The notes under the pieces are model-generated. The model ran no database searches and had not been told where the DNA came from. It saw nothing but the letters and a program-made list of their open reading frames with translations. Positions 18,269-27,027 of a stretch of DNA of 64,000 bases are shown piece after piece (within the stretch, counting starts at the first letter, position 1; every line of letters begins with the position of its first letter). Origin of the DNA: Tritonibacter litoralis (GTDB taxonomy: Bacteria; Pseudomonadota; Alphaproteobacteria; Rhodobacterales; Rhodobacteraceae); NCBI RefSeq assembly GCF_009496005.1, contig NZ_WIBF01000001.1:310001-374000 (forward strand). The letters are read 5' to 3'. The translations under genes and the position numbers were made by a program.

Positions 18269-19399
18269 ATGATGAAAACAACAACCGCAATCCTCGTCTG
18301 CCTGACCGCTTTGGCCAGCCCAGCGCTGGGAGAGGCACCACGTCCCGCAGGGCTTGCTCCCTTGGGCGAGGCACCGATCCCCGGATCCAACCCTCAAAGC
18401 GACGCCAAGGTTGAACTGGGCAAACTGCTGTTCTTTGATCCGATCCTGTCCGGCAACTACGGCATGCCCTGTTCCTCGTGCCACCTGCCGGATGCAGGAT
18501 GGGCCGTGCAGGCACCGATCTCGTTTGGTTATCCGGGCACAACCCACTGGCGCAACAGCCAGACCATTGTGAATTCGGCCTATTACAGCAAACTGTTCTG
18601 GGCTGGATCTTCTGGCAACCTTGAACACCAGGCGCGTTCTGCCGCCCGTGGTGGTGTTGCGGGCAATGGCGAAGACGACATGATGGAAAGCCGCCTGGCC
18701 TTTGTGCCGGAATACCGGGAGCGCTTTGCGGATGTCTTTGGCGATGACTGGCCCAATGTGCGCCACGCCTATGATGCGATTGCCGCCTTTGAGCGTACGA
18801 TCAACCAGACCGACACGCCATTTGACGCCTATATGCGTGGTGATGACAGCGCTTTGAACGCACAAGAGATCCGCGGGCTTGAGCTGTTTGCTGGCAAAGC
18901 GGGCTGTATCTCGTGCCATGACGGGCCGATGCTCACCAACGAGAAATACTACAACCTTGGTGTGCCTGCTTATGACGGCTGGCAAGAGGATGAGCTGGCG
19001 CAGATTACATTCCGGTTTGAGCTTTATGCCAAAGGCTCCACCGAAGAGATGTATCGCACCACCAAGGATGATCCCGGCCTTTATTTCCGGACCAAGGAGA
19101 AGTCCGACAAGGGCAAGTTCCGCGTACCGTCGCTGCGCTACACCAAATACACCTATCCCTACATGCACAACGGCATGTTGGAGACGCTCGAAGATGTTGT
19201 GGAGTTCTACAACCAGGGCGGCGGTGTAAACGAGTTCGCCGCGAATAAATCCGATCAGATCCAGCCCCTTGGCCTGAGCGCGGATGAGAAAGCCGATCTT
19301 GTGGCTTTCCTCCTGACCCTGTCGGGCGAGGAAATCCTGATCGAAGAACCTGACCTTCCAACCATGGAGCCGCTGCCATCCCCTGCGGCCTTCAATTGA
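18269..19399 (+). CDS. Di-heme cytochrome c peroxidase family protein, IdrP-like (second)
   Basis: A 376-residue exported protein with a signal peptide (about 1-21). Heme sites are CSSCH at 68-72 and CISCH at 213-217, and YMHNG recurs near residue 298. It is clearly related to the preceding gene but diverged and not a recent duplicate: it has longer loops (for example LEHQARSAARGG) and a different C-terminus. Which of the two corresponds to IdrP1 and which to IdrP2 cannot be decided by eye. The first two codons are both ATG; GGAGAGGG lies just upstream. It is probably a periplasmic partner of the Rieske/molybdopterin enzyme encoded next. Confidence 0.85.
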   Translation: MMKTTTAILVCLTALASPALGEAPRPAGLAPLGEAPIPGSNPQSDAKVELGKLLFFDPILSGNYGMPCSSCHLPDAGWAVQAPISFGYPGTTHWRNSQTIVNSAYYSKLFWAGSSGNLEHQARSAARGGVAGNGEDDMMESRLAFVPEYRERFADVFGDDWPNVRHAYDAIAAFERTINQTDTPFDAYMRGDDSALNAQEIRGLELFAGKAGCISCHDGPMLTNEKYYNLGVPAYDGWQEDELAQITFRFELYAKGSTEEMYRTTKDDPGLYFRTKEKSDKGKFRVPSLRYTKYTYPYMHNGMLETLEDVVEFYNQGGGVNEFAANKSDQIQPLGLSADEKADLVAFLLTLSGEEILIEEPDLPTMEPLPSPAAFN

Positions 19400-19415
19400 G
19401 ACGAGGAGTGACAAG

Positions 19416-20003
19416 ATGAAAGATCTTGATCCGCACATCGCCGCCGCCGTCAATGGCGAGAACGGCGAAGCCCAAAAGGCGGGCACGCGCAAATGTCTGA
19501 TGAACCGGCGTCAGTTTCTGCTGACGTCGGGGCTGACCACCACCGTGGTGATGGTGGGTATTCCGGGCCTCTCTGAGGCTGAGACACCCGCCGTGGTCTC
19601 CACCTATCCCCGCAAGCTGATTGGCAAGCTGTCTGAGTTGAAAACCGACGAGCCCTTGTCCTTTGAATACCCGGACGAGGGGCAATACGCCGAAAGCATT
19701 CTGGTCAAGCTTGGCACCAAAGTGGGCGGCGGCATTGGCCCCGATGCGGATGTGGTGGCCTTTAACTATACCTGCACCCACCAAGGGGGGCCGTTGCAGG
19801 GCACCTATAAGGCCGCTGACAAGGCGCTGGGTCCGTGCCCCTTGCACCTGACCACTTTTGATCTGACCCGCCACGGGATCTTCATCTCGGGTCAGGCCTA
19901 TCAATCCCTGCCACAGGTCCTGCTCGAAGTGGACGGCGACGACATCTACGCCGTCGGCATGTTCGGGTTGATCTATGGCCGTTTCGACAATCTTCAGGGT
20001 TAA
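19416..20003 (+). CDS. idrB: Rieske [2Fe-2S] small subunit, IdrB/AioB type
   Basis: A 195-residue periplasmic electron-transfer subunit. A twin-arginine signal (NRRQFLLTSG, residues 30-39) precedes a hydrophobic stretch, so it is folded before export and probably carries the large subunit with it. The Rieske ligands are C120 and H122 (CTHQGG) and C141 and H144 (CPLH), with 18 residues between H122 and C141. The extra cysteine pair that forms a disulfide in many Rieske proteins is missing, as in some arsenite oxidases. AioB would be the alternative name; IdrB is preferred because of the two peroxidase genes upstream. Confidence 0.78.
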   Translation: MKDLDPHIAAAVNGENGEAQKAGTRKCLMNRRQFLLTSGLTTTVVMVGIPGLSEAETPAVVSTYPRKLIGKLSELKTDEPLSFEYPDEGQYAESILVKLGTKVGGGIGPDADVVAFNYTCTHQGGPLQGTYKAADKALGPCPLHLTTFDLTRHGIFISGQAYQSLPQVLLEVDGDDIYAVGMFGLIYGRFDNLQG

Positions 20004-20015
20004 GGAGACAAAGAC

Positions 20016-22697
20016 ATGTCCACCCCATACTATGTCCCCGAGGAATTCGTCCCCCTGCCGCCGCCAGACGCAGAGGTGATCCCTACAGCTTGTGATTACT
20101 GCATCGTGGCCTGCGGCTACAAAGTCTACCGATGGCCCGTTGCAGGCGGCAAAAATGGTGGCCCGGCCGCCGATCAAAACGCCTTTGGTGAGGATTTCCC
20201 GGTCAGCCCGCTGGGCCCCTGGATTGCCCCCACGCAGCACAATATCGTCCTGCACAACGGCGCGCCGCACCATGTGGTGATCATCCCCGACAAGGACACA
20301 GAATTTGTGAACTATTCGGGCAACAGCTCGATCCGGGGTGGGGCGATTGCGCAAAAGGTCTATAACCCGCAGACCCCAACCCGCGACCGCCTGAAATCGC
20401 CGATGATCCGGATGTTTGGCGTGCTGATGCCGGTGACATGGGATTTTGCTCTGGAAATAGCAGCCGAGGTTGGCAAACACGTGTTGAAAACACATGGCAC
20501 CAATGCCTATGGCGTTAAAACCTTTTCCTATGGCTATATGGAAAACACATATGCCATCACAAAGTATGCGCTTGGCAATATCCGCACCGCGAACTTTACC
20601 TTCCACGACACGCCGTCAGACGTAACCTCGACGCCGGGTTTCCGGGACGCGGGGTTCGATAACTTTGGCCCCTCATATGACGACTGGGCAGAGGCCGACA
20701 CATTGCTAATGTGCGGCACCGATCCTTATGAGACCAAGACCATCTTGTTCACCGACTATATCATGCCGGCAATCCAGGGCGGGCAAAAGGCGATCTTTAT
20801 GATCCCGCGCCGGTCTGCAGGCACCGCCTTTGCCGAAGCCAATGGCGGCTTGGTTCTGGATATCCAGCCGGGCACCGACCTTCCGGTGGTTCTGGCCATT
20901 GCCCGTGTCATCGTGGAAAACGGCTGGCAGGACAAAGAATGGATCAAGAACTGGGTGAACAACAAATGGGAAAGCTCATCAGGCTTTGGCCAGGGCACCC
21001 GCAACACCCCATGGCAGTGGCGCACCACCTGGGGCAAATTCCAGACCAAAGGCTTTGACGATTGGGTCGACTGGCTGATGGCGCAGGACTATGCAGTGCC
21101 CGAGAAAGCCGCTGAAATCGCGCAGATCGACGTACAGAAGATCTATACCGCCGCCGAATGGATGGCCAAACCCCGCGAAGATGGCAGCCGTCCCAAGACC
21201 TCGATCATGATCGAAAAGGGGTTTTACTGGTCCAACAACACCGGCAACACCCAAGCGATTTCCGCCTTGGGCATTACAGTTGGGGCCGGTGGCCGCCCCG
21301 GTCAGGTCATTGGCCGTGCCGGCGGTCACCAGCGTGGAGGCCTGCGCGGCGGTGGCTATCCCCGCAACAAATCGCCCGAGAAACTGCCTGGCCGTCGCCG
21401 TCGCGCAATGGATACAGACCGGTATTTTATGGCCGGTCACACCCGGTTGGCGCATGTGATCGGCACCACTTGGGTGCAGGCAATGTGCGGCAGCCAGTCC
21501 TTGCAGGCCAAATTCGAAGAGCTGACCGTGCGCAACCCGCATCAGGTCGGATCCTTTGACAAGCAAGAGATCATCGACACGCTAAAAGCGCGCGCGGACA
21601 GCGGTGGCACGGTGGTGATCAACCAGGACATCTATCTGGTCGACCCAATTGGCGCACGGTTTGCCGATATCATCTTCCCGGCTTCTGGTTGGGGTGAGGA
21701 CACATTTACCCGCGCCAATGGTGAACGGCGCTTGCGGGTTTACCCCAAGTTCTATGATGCGCCGGGTGAAGCAAAACCCGATTGGTGGATCATTGCGCAG
21801 CTGTCCAAGAAGATGGGCTTTGAAGGTTTTGATTGGCAGAACTCCAACGATGTGATCGAGGAGGGGGCCCGCCATTCCCGTGGCTCGCGCAAGGACTTTA
21901 ACATGGTTCTTGTGGCCGCCAAACGCGAAGGCAAAACCCTGCACCAAAAGCTGGGCGAGTTCGGCACCAATGGGATCCAAGGTCCCGTTCTGATGCGCGA
22001 AGATGGCACATTGGAGGGCACCAAACGGCTGCATGACACCACGCGCAAACTGCCGGATACCGGGCCGGGTGGGGCCAATATGTTCAACAAGAAGCTGACC
22101 CACTTCAACTCACAGACCGGGAAATGCAACATTCAGAAAGCGCCTTGGGATCTGTTCAGCTCTTATTGGGAATGGCTGAAACCGCGTGAGAGCGAGGACG
22201 AGCTGTGGATCACCTCGGGCCGGATCAATGAACGCTGGCAGTCCGGCTATGATGACCGTCGCCGCCCGTACATCGTGCAGCGCTGGCCGGAAAACTGGAT
22301 CGAGCTGCACCCGGAGTTTGCCGAAAAACACGGCATCGAAAGCGGTGACTATGTGCAGGTCTATTCCGAGCGGATCCCAGTTCAAAAAGACACCATCGTG
22401 GGCGTCGAAGGCGATGACTTTGACTTCGCCAAGCTGATGGAACACGGCCATATCGAGCTGACCAAAGCGGCGATCACCGCTGTGGCGATTGTCACCCCCG
22501 CTGTAAAGGAGAACATGGGCTACATGGACTTCCTGCACACCGCCCAACCCGCCAATGCTTTGGCTGGTCGCGTGGTGGACTGGATCAGCGGCAACTACAA
22601 CTACAAGATGGGTGTCGGCAAAGTACGTAAAATGGGTGAAAGCCCTTATAAAACACAGATGCGCTCTATGTCCTTTGCCCGTCGCGACATCGCTTGA
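20016..22697 (+). CDS. idrA: Molybdopterin oxidoreductase, probable iodate reductase large subunit (AioA-like)
   Basis: An 893-residue member of the DMSO reductase family, related to arsenite oxidase AioA. The cluster motif is C26-x2-C29-x3-C33-x70-S104, the [3Fe-4S] arrangement shared by AioA and IdrA. It has no export signal and would leave the cell with the Tat-borne Rieske subunit. Of the AioA arsenite-binding residues, the histidine (H197) and the R-x3-H pair (R434, H438 in GRAGGHQ) are present, but the AioA glutamate aligns with S205 and the surrounding segment differs. No aioX, aioS or aioR genes are nearby. Iodate reduction is inferred from gene context; arsenite oxidation or another oxyanion remains possible. 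Confidence 0.72.
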   Translation: MSTPYYVPEEFVPLPPPDAEVIPTACDYCIVACGYKVYRWPVAGGKNGGPAADQNAFGEDFPVSPLGPWIAPTQHNIVLHNGAPHHVVIIPDKDTEFVNYSGNSSIRGGAIAQKVYNPQTPTRDRLKSPMIRMFGVLMPVTWDFALEIAAEVGKHVLKTHGTNAYGVKTFSYGYMENTYAITKYALGNIRTANFTFHDTPSDVTSTPGFRDAGFDNFGPSYDDWAEADTLLMCGTDPYETKTILFTDYIMPAIQGGQKAIFMIPRRSAGTAFAEANGGLVLDIQPGTDLPVVLAIARVIVENGWQDKEWIKNWVNNKWESSSGFGQGTRNTPWQWRTTWGKFQTKGFDDWVDWLMAQDYAVPEKAAEIAQIDVQKIYTAAEWMAKPREDGSRPKTSIMIEKGFYWSNNTGNTQAISALGITVGAGGRPGQVIGRAGGHQRGGLRGGGYPRNKSPEKLPGRRRRAMDTDRYFMAGHTRLAHVIGTTWVQAMCGSQSLQAKFEELTVRNPHQVGSFDKQEIIDTLKARADSGGTVVINQDIYLVDPIGARFADIIFPASGWGEDTFTRANGERRLRVYPKFYDAPGEAKPDWWIIAQLSKKMGFEGFDWQNSNDVIEEGARHSRGSRKDFNMVLVAAKREGKTLHQKLGEFGTNGIQGPVLMREDGTLEGTKRLHDTTRKLPDTGPGGANMFNKKLTHFNSQTGKCNIQKAPWDLFSSYWEWLKPRESEDELWITSGRINERWQSGYDDRRRPYIVQRWPENWIELHPEFAEKHGIESGDYVQVYSERIPVQKDTIVGVEGDDFDFAKLMEHGHIELTKAAITAVAIVTPAVKENMGYMDFLHTAQPANALAGRVVDWISGNYNYKMGVGKVRKMGESPYKTQMRSMSFARRDIA

Positions 22698-22844
22698 TCG
22701 GCCTTGTGGTGCGCTCCTTGCCTGAAACGGGCAGGGCGCGCATCGCCCCCCTGGCTCCGGCGGTCTCAACCTCCCCAGACCTGTGCCGGGGCCAGTTTTC
22801 AAAACACGAATTGAACATTTCACTCATCCTCAAAGAGGCCCACA

Positions 22845-24962
22845 ATGCTGCAACACGTGTCTCCCCAACGCGGCGAAAACTTTGATCCCGTCCCAACCCT
22901 GTTGATGCATTTTGCGGATGGAAATGATGTCATCCGCACCGACGCCGTGCAGGCCATGGCACAAGTTGCCCCAGGTGACGACAGGGTGCGTCAGGCCCTG
23001 CTGGGGGCGCTGCTGGACCAGGACCCTGATGTGCGCAGCGATGCAATGGAAGCCTTGCAGGATTTTGCCCAACCCGAAGACTGTGACACCATCCGCAACA
23101 GTTTAACCGGCGACCCTGTGCGAGAGGTCAAGCTGGCCGCCGTGGTCCTGCTGGCCATGCTCAAGGATCACGCCTCCATTCCGCTGTTTCGCAAGCTGAC
23201 CCTGTCGCGCGCCGAAGACGAGGTTGCCTGGGAAGATGAGGCGGGCCTGTGGGACGAATGGCTGGAGGTGCAGGCGGCTGTGATCCGCGCGCTCGGGCAT
23301 TTGGGTGCCTCTGACGCAATCGCGGATATGCTGGCCGCCCGTGATGATGAATTTGGCCAGAATCTGGATCAACCGGTGTTTGAGGCCTTGTCACAAATGG
23401 GTCAGGACGGTCTGATCTGGCTGTTGGCTATTGTCCAGACGGAAACCGGGCTGCCGCGCAAACGCGCGTTGGAAATCTTGGAACGCCTCGATCCGATGGC
23501 CCTGGTGGATCAGATCGACGCCCTATGGCAGGATAAAAACCCCGAGGTTCGGGCATTGATCCTGAACCATATGCCGGTTCACGACCCGCGTTTGGCGCAG
23601 GCCGCAACACAAGACCCCTCGGAACTGGTGCGCCAGGCTGCGTTGCGTTTGGCGGCGGATCCAGAGCTTGCAATCGAAGCTTTGGCAGATCCCTCCACAA
23701 AAGTGCAGGCCGCCGCGCTGGATCTGGTGGACCGGCCGCAAAACGCCGATTTTCACGCAACGCTTTTGGCGAATATGGTCGCATGGGCCCGCACGGATGA
23801 TGGTCCATTGGTCAGCGCAGTTGCCCGGAACTGGGTCCGTTTGGCGCCTACAACACCGTTTGATTTGTTGATGGAGATTGCGCGCGCAGCAGATCGACCA
23901 TTGGAGGCCCGCGTTCTGGCAGTATCTGCCTTGGCCGATTTGCAGGACGAGGCTGCGACCGAGCGTTTGATTTCACTGCTGTCCAACCCATCCCAACAAG
24001 TGCGCGCGGCAGCTGGCCGCCACCTTGCCGCGCGGGGCAGGGACGGGGATGAGGACGCGGTTGAGGCACTGGCCGCCGCCGCTGAAGCCGTATTGCTGCC
24101 CCCGCAGGAGACCCCCGACCCTGTGGCGGTGACAGCCGAAGCTCCACGGCTGAAAGTGTCGGACAAAGGGGATATTGTGGCAACATCCCCAAGTGAGACA
24201 GCGGTTTCGACACTGGAAGCAATCCAGATCAATCGAACCGCATCCCCAAGAGAGACCAAAGCTGAAGGCAAACCATCCCCCGAACGCAAACAGGGCAAAA
24301 ACCGCAAACGCCAGGCCATCGAAGGTCCCACAGAGATCGCTCCGGATCTGGCCCGGATTGTTTTGACACTGTTCCAGGACCTGCGCGACCCACGCAGCGG
24401 CGCAGCCGTTCTGGCAATGACGCATGCGGGGGACGACACACTGCGATATGGGGCCTATCGGGCACTGGTCGCGCGTCTGGATGATTTGCGCATCACCGAG
24501 GCGGACGCTGTCCGGCTTCTGGCGGGGCTCAAAGACCGCAATGCAAACATTCGCGCATGTTGTGCGGAATACGCGGCGCAAGCGCCTGACACACACCCCG
24601 CGCTCTGCGCAGCGCTTGGGAATTGCCACGACGACACCGATGCCATGGTGCGCGTTGCGGCCGCTCGCGTGTTGACCCAGAAAGAGAGCGTCTTGTCCGC
24701 CTTGCGCGACGATGACGCCCGCATTCGGGCCCGTGTTCTGGACCGGATCCTGTCCACTGAGGACGTGGTTTCGCCTGAGGAGGCTTTTGAGACCCTCCTT
24801 GCAGGGGATCGCATTGTCACGTTGCGCCAAGGGGCTGCGCAATCAGACGACTTTAAACAGCGCATTTTGGAAAAACTGGCCGCGCATGACCTGACCCCGC
24901 GCACGGCTCACGTGTTGCTTCAATCTTTGAACACCAAACATGGGGATGGGGCAGCGGTCTGA
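22845..24962 (+). CDS. HEAT-repeat protein
   Basis: A 705-residue protein made almost wholly of HEAT-type helical repeats: DDRVRQALLGALLDQDPDVRSDAMEAL and NPEVRALILNHMPVHDPRLAQAA in the first half, and DEAATERLISLLSNPSQQVRAAAGRHLA and DRNANIRACCAEYAAQA in the second. A polar, probably disordered linker lies around residues 415-500. No signal peptide or membrane helix is visible, so it is cytoplasmic and likely a protein-protein scaffold. AAAGAGG precedes the ATG. It lies 147 bases after idrA on the same strand. An assembly or maturation role for the molybdoenzyme is a guess from position. Confidence 0.8.
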   Translation: MLQHVSPQRGENFDPVPTLLMHFADGNDVIRTDAVQAMAQVAPGDDRVRQALLGALLDQDPDVRSDAMEALQDFAQPEDCDTIRNSLTGDPVREVKLAAVVLLAMLKDHASIPLFRKLTLSRAEDEVAWEDEAGLWDEWLEVQAAVIRALGHLGASDAIADMLAARDDEFGQNLDQPVFEALSQMGQDGLIWLLAIVQTETGLPRKRALEILERLDPMALVDQIDALWQDKNPEVRALILNHMPVHDPRLAQAATQDPSELVRQAALRLAADPELAIEALADPSTKVQAAALDLVDRPQNADFHATLLANMVAWARTDDGPLVSAVARNWVRLAPTTPFDLLMEIARAADRPLEARVLAVSALADLQDEAATERLISLLSNPSQQVRAAAGRHLAARGRDGDEDAVEALAAAAEAVLLPPQETPDPVAVTAEAPRLKVSDKGDIVATSPSETAVSTLEAIQINRTASPRETKAEGKPSPERKQGKNRKRQAIEGPTEIAPDLARIVLTLFQDLRDPRSGAAVLAMTHAGDDTLRYGAYRALVARLDDLRITEADAVRLLAGLKDRNANIRACCAEYAAQAPDTHPALCAALGNCHDDTDAMVRVAAARVLTQKESVLSALRDDDARIRARVLDRILSTEDVVSPEEAFETLLAGDRIVTLRQGAAQSDDFKQRILEKLAAHDLTPRTAHVLLQSLNTKHGDGAAV

Positions 24963-25101
24963 CTTTCAGGCCAAAGCCTAATGGTGTTTTGACCTGGTGA
25001 CGCCTGATGTGGGCTGAGGGAACACCGGTTAGCAGAGATTGATGCATCGGGGTTCTGCGAAACATCGCGGAACCCCATTTTAGCGCACCCAGGCCTCAGG
25101 C

Positions 25102-25407
25102 TCAAACCGGCACATGATCCAGAAACCGACGTGTCGGCGTGTCTGTAACCATGCCCGCCAAAACCGTAAAATCGCCCCGATCCTGCCGCCAGGCGTTGTA
25201 GCCCTCATAATCCGCCCGGGTGCGCCAGGTTTCGATCATTATTATCCGTGCGGGATCATCCTGGTCTTGTTTCACCTGAACACCCAAGTTCCCCGGACGG
25301 CGCCGGGTTTGAGGCAGTAAACCCTGGCACATCAGCTCAAACTCATCGAGCTTATCTGCCTTCAAGTTGAGTTCGACGATAACGGTAATGCTCATCGGCG
25401 CAGCCAT
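25102..25407 (-). CDS. Antibiotic biosynthesis monooxygenase (ABM) domain protein
   Basis: A 101-residue single-domain protein with the ferredoxin-like ABM fold: a SITVIVELNLKADKLDEFELMCQGLLPQTRRRPGNLGVQVKQD strand-helix half and an IIMIETWRTRADYEGYNAWR half with the typical E-W pair. Relatives include the quinol monooxygenase YgiN and small heme-degrading enzymes, but most are uncharacterised. The ATG four codons downstream (MSITVIV) is an equally likely start. It stands alone between the HEAT gene and a tRNA, with no sign of an operon. Confidence 0.78.
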   Translation of the reverse strand: MAAPMSITVIVELNLKADKLDEFELMCQGLLPQTRRRPGNLGVQVKQDQDDPARIIMIETWRTRADYEGYNAWRQDRGDFTVLAGMVTDTPTRRFLDHVPV

Positions 25408-25600
25408 GCTCGAATGAAAGGTCTTATGGGTTTAAGGTAACTATAAAAAATATCAGGCATTCTCATCCTCTTAGGTGGATTGAACTTTGGAGTTCATTCT
25501 GGCTAGGAGGGTGAGGTCCGGCAAGGAAACCTGCGATTACTTTAAGTAGAATTATTGAGTTCATTAACAACTTAACGTGAAAGTTGTGTTTTTCATTCTT

Positions 25601-25641
25601 GGGATTTCCATTTTCGTCAATCTATCGAAAATGGAAATCCC
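25601..25641. repeat. Perfect 16-base inverted repeat
   Basis: GGGATTTCCATTTTCG (25601-25616) is exactly complementary to 25626-25641, with a nine-base spacer. No T tract follows on either strand, so it is not a normal terminator. It could be an RNA hairpin, an operator or the remnant of a small mobile repeat. No second copy was noticed in the window. Confidence 0.7.
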
Positions 25642-25688
25642 AACAAAACTAGGGTATTGATTTCGACTTTACTCTTTAAAATCAAAGA

Positions 25689-25722
25689 CAAAAACACCTG
25701 TGACGACCGACTCACACGGTGT
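25689..25722 (-). terminator. Terminator of tRNA-Ser
   Basis: Read on the minus strand, ACACC and TGTGA (separated by one bulged base) pair with TCACA and GGTGT, then TTTTTG follows. It lies 46 bases beyond the 3' end of the tRNA. Confidence 0.7.
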
Positions 25723-25767
25723 GGTCGTTGGTAGATTTAAATACTCAAAACAAGTGATGAGGGATAA

Positions 25768-25857
25768 TGGCGGAGAGACAGGGATTCGAACCCTGGGTCC
25801 CCGTGAAGGGACAACGGTTTTCGAGACCGCCCCGTTCGACCACTCCGGCACCTCTCC
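25768..25857 (-). tRNA. tRNA-Ser (anticodon CGA)
   Basis: Read on the minus strand, the acceptor stem GGAGAGG pairs with TCTCTCC (one G-U pair), followed by discriminator G and an encoded CCA (25768-25770). The D arm GCCGGAGTGGTCGAACGG, the anticodon loop CTCGAAA with CGA, a long variable arm and the T arm GGGTTCGAATCCC are all present. The long variable arm and about 90-base length fit a serine tRNA reading UCG. Confidence 0.95.
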
Positions 25858-25979
25858 GCGGTGGAGTGTGAAGGGGCGTTTAAAGGGGACGGGCAGGGGG
25901 CGCAAGAGGAAAATCAAACTTTCTTTAGAAGATCGCATTTTTCCTTGTCCCCTTTGGGCTTTGCCTTAAGGTCTTGTAC

Positions 25980-26837
25980 ATGATTACAAAAACACCCCTT
26001 CCGCGCCCCTTATTTTTTGTCGCTTTTTTTGTCGCTGGTTTTCTGGCTTTGACCTTGGCCACCGCGACCGCCCAAGCGGCTGATCGTGCCCGGATCGAGA
26101 CTTTTTTAAACGTAACAGGGTTTGACGTGGCTTTGGACAGTATCGCCCTGTCCGCCGAAAGCGCGCCTGGGATGATTGGCCTCACACCTGAGGACTTTGG
26201 CGGTGCCTGGGATGGGATCGCCGATACCGTGTTCTCACTTCCTGACATGCGCAATCAAGCCTTGGATTATCTGGAAGAAACGCTCAGCGACGCGGCCTTG
26301 ACGCATGCTGAGGCCTTCTATGCAACGGAGCTCGGCCAACGGCTTGTGAAGGCCGAAAACGCCTCTCATTTGGTGGAAGACAGCGACACCAAACATATCG
26401 CTGGACGTCGTATTGTTGCAGATCTGGTCCAAGCTGGTGACAATCGGGTCGATATCCTGAAACGCATGGGACGCGCGGTTGACGCTGGTGAGAGCTCGGT
26501 GAAAGCCGTACAAGAGGTTCAGTTCCGTTTTATTGTTGCCGCCGAAACCGCCGGGATCATCGAATTGCAGCTTGAACCTGATGCCTTAAAAGGTCTCTTG
26601 GCTGAGCAGGAAGACGAGATGCGCCTTGAGATGGTGGAAAGCGCCTTGACCTCATCCGCCTATGCCTATCAAGGGTTCACCAACCAAGAGCTGGAAACTT
26701 ACTCCGATGCGCTGGAAACGCCAGAGATGCAGGAAGTCTACCGGCTGTTGAACGCCATCCAGTTCGAGATCACGGCGTCGCGTTATGAAGAACTGGCGTA
26801 CCGGCTGGGTAAAATTGGTCCCAGCGAAGATATCTGA
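25980..26837 (+). CDS. DUF2059 domain protein, exported
   Basis: A 285-residue protein starting with a hydrophobic signal segment (PLFFVAFFVAGFLALTLATATAQAA). The mature part is mostly helical, with DUF2059-like segments such as AALTHAEAFYATELGQRLVKAEN and the C-terminal FTNQELETYSDALETPEMQEVYRLLNAIQFEITASRYEELA, the 'Y x T P/S' region typical of the family. ATG 25980 has AAGG eight bases upstream; a TTG two codons earlier is less likely. Function is unknown. It precedes rplU by 190 bases, a spacer that probably holds the ribosomal promoter and leader. Confidence 0.8.
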   Translation: MITKTPLPRPLFFVAFFVAGFLALTLATATAQAADRARIETFLNVTGFDVALDSIALSAESAPGMIGLTPEDFGGAWDGIADTVFSLPDMRNQALDYLEETLSDAALTHAEAFYATELGQRLVKAENASHLVEDSDTKHIAGRRIVADLVQAGDNRVDILKRMGRAVDAGESSVKAVQEVQFRFIVAAETAGIIELQLEPDALKGLLAEQEDEMRLEMVESALTSSAYAYQGFTNQELETYSDALETPEMQEVYRLLNAIQFEITASRYEELAYRLGKIGPSEDI

Positions 26838-27027
26838 ACCTTGGCTTCTAAAAACAGTTGACTTTGCGGGTGACGAACTGCAAAAGGCCGCATCCCGGCA
26901 CGGATTCTGTCTGCGCCGGGATTATTCTGTCATACGCCCACAAGGGCGCGCTGTTCGAGGTGGGAGCGCAAGCTGCCAAAACACCCAACCGGGGACCGTA
27001 GGACGCGGGTAACAAAAGGAAAACGCA

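Larger units (their letters stand above)
25408..25767. other. Gene-free stretch before tRNA-Ser
   Basis: 360 bases with no convincing reading frame. It contains the 16-base perfect inverted repeat at 25601-25641 and the probable tRNA-Ser terminator at 25689-25722. The rest is AT-rich spacer in which nothing else was recognised. Confidence 0.6.

Noticed and set aside
18218-20606. Long antisense frames (18218-19492 and 19392-20606) over the peroxidase and Rieske genes
   Set aside because: They are opposite to clear heme and Rieske proteins, lack ribosome-binding sites and match no family.
20016-22697. Annotating the molybdoenzyme as arsenite oxidase AioA
   Set aside because: The family resemblance is real and an ars operon lies 40 kb away, but two peroxidase genes upstream, the lack of aioX/S/R and the changed glutamate position fit iodate reductase better. 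Kept as the main alternative.
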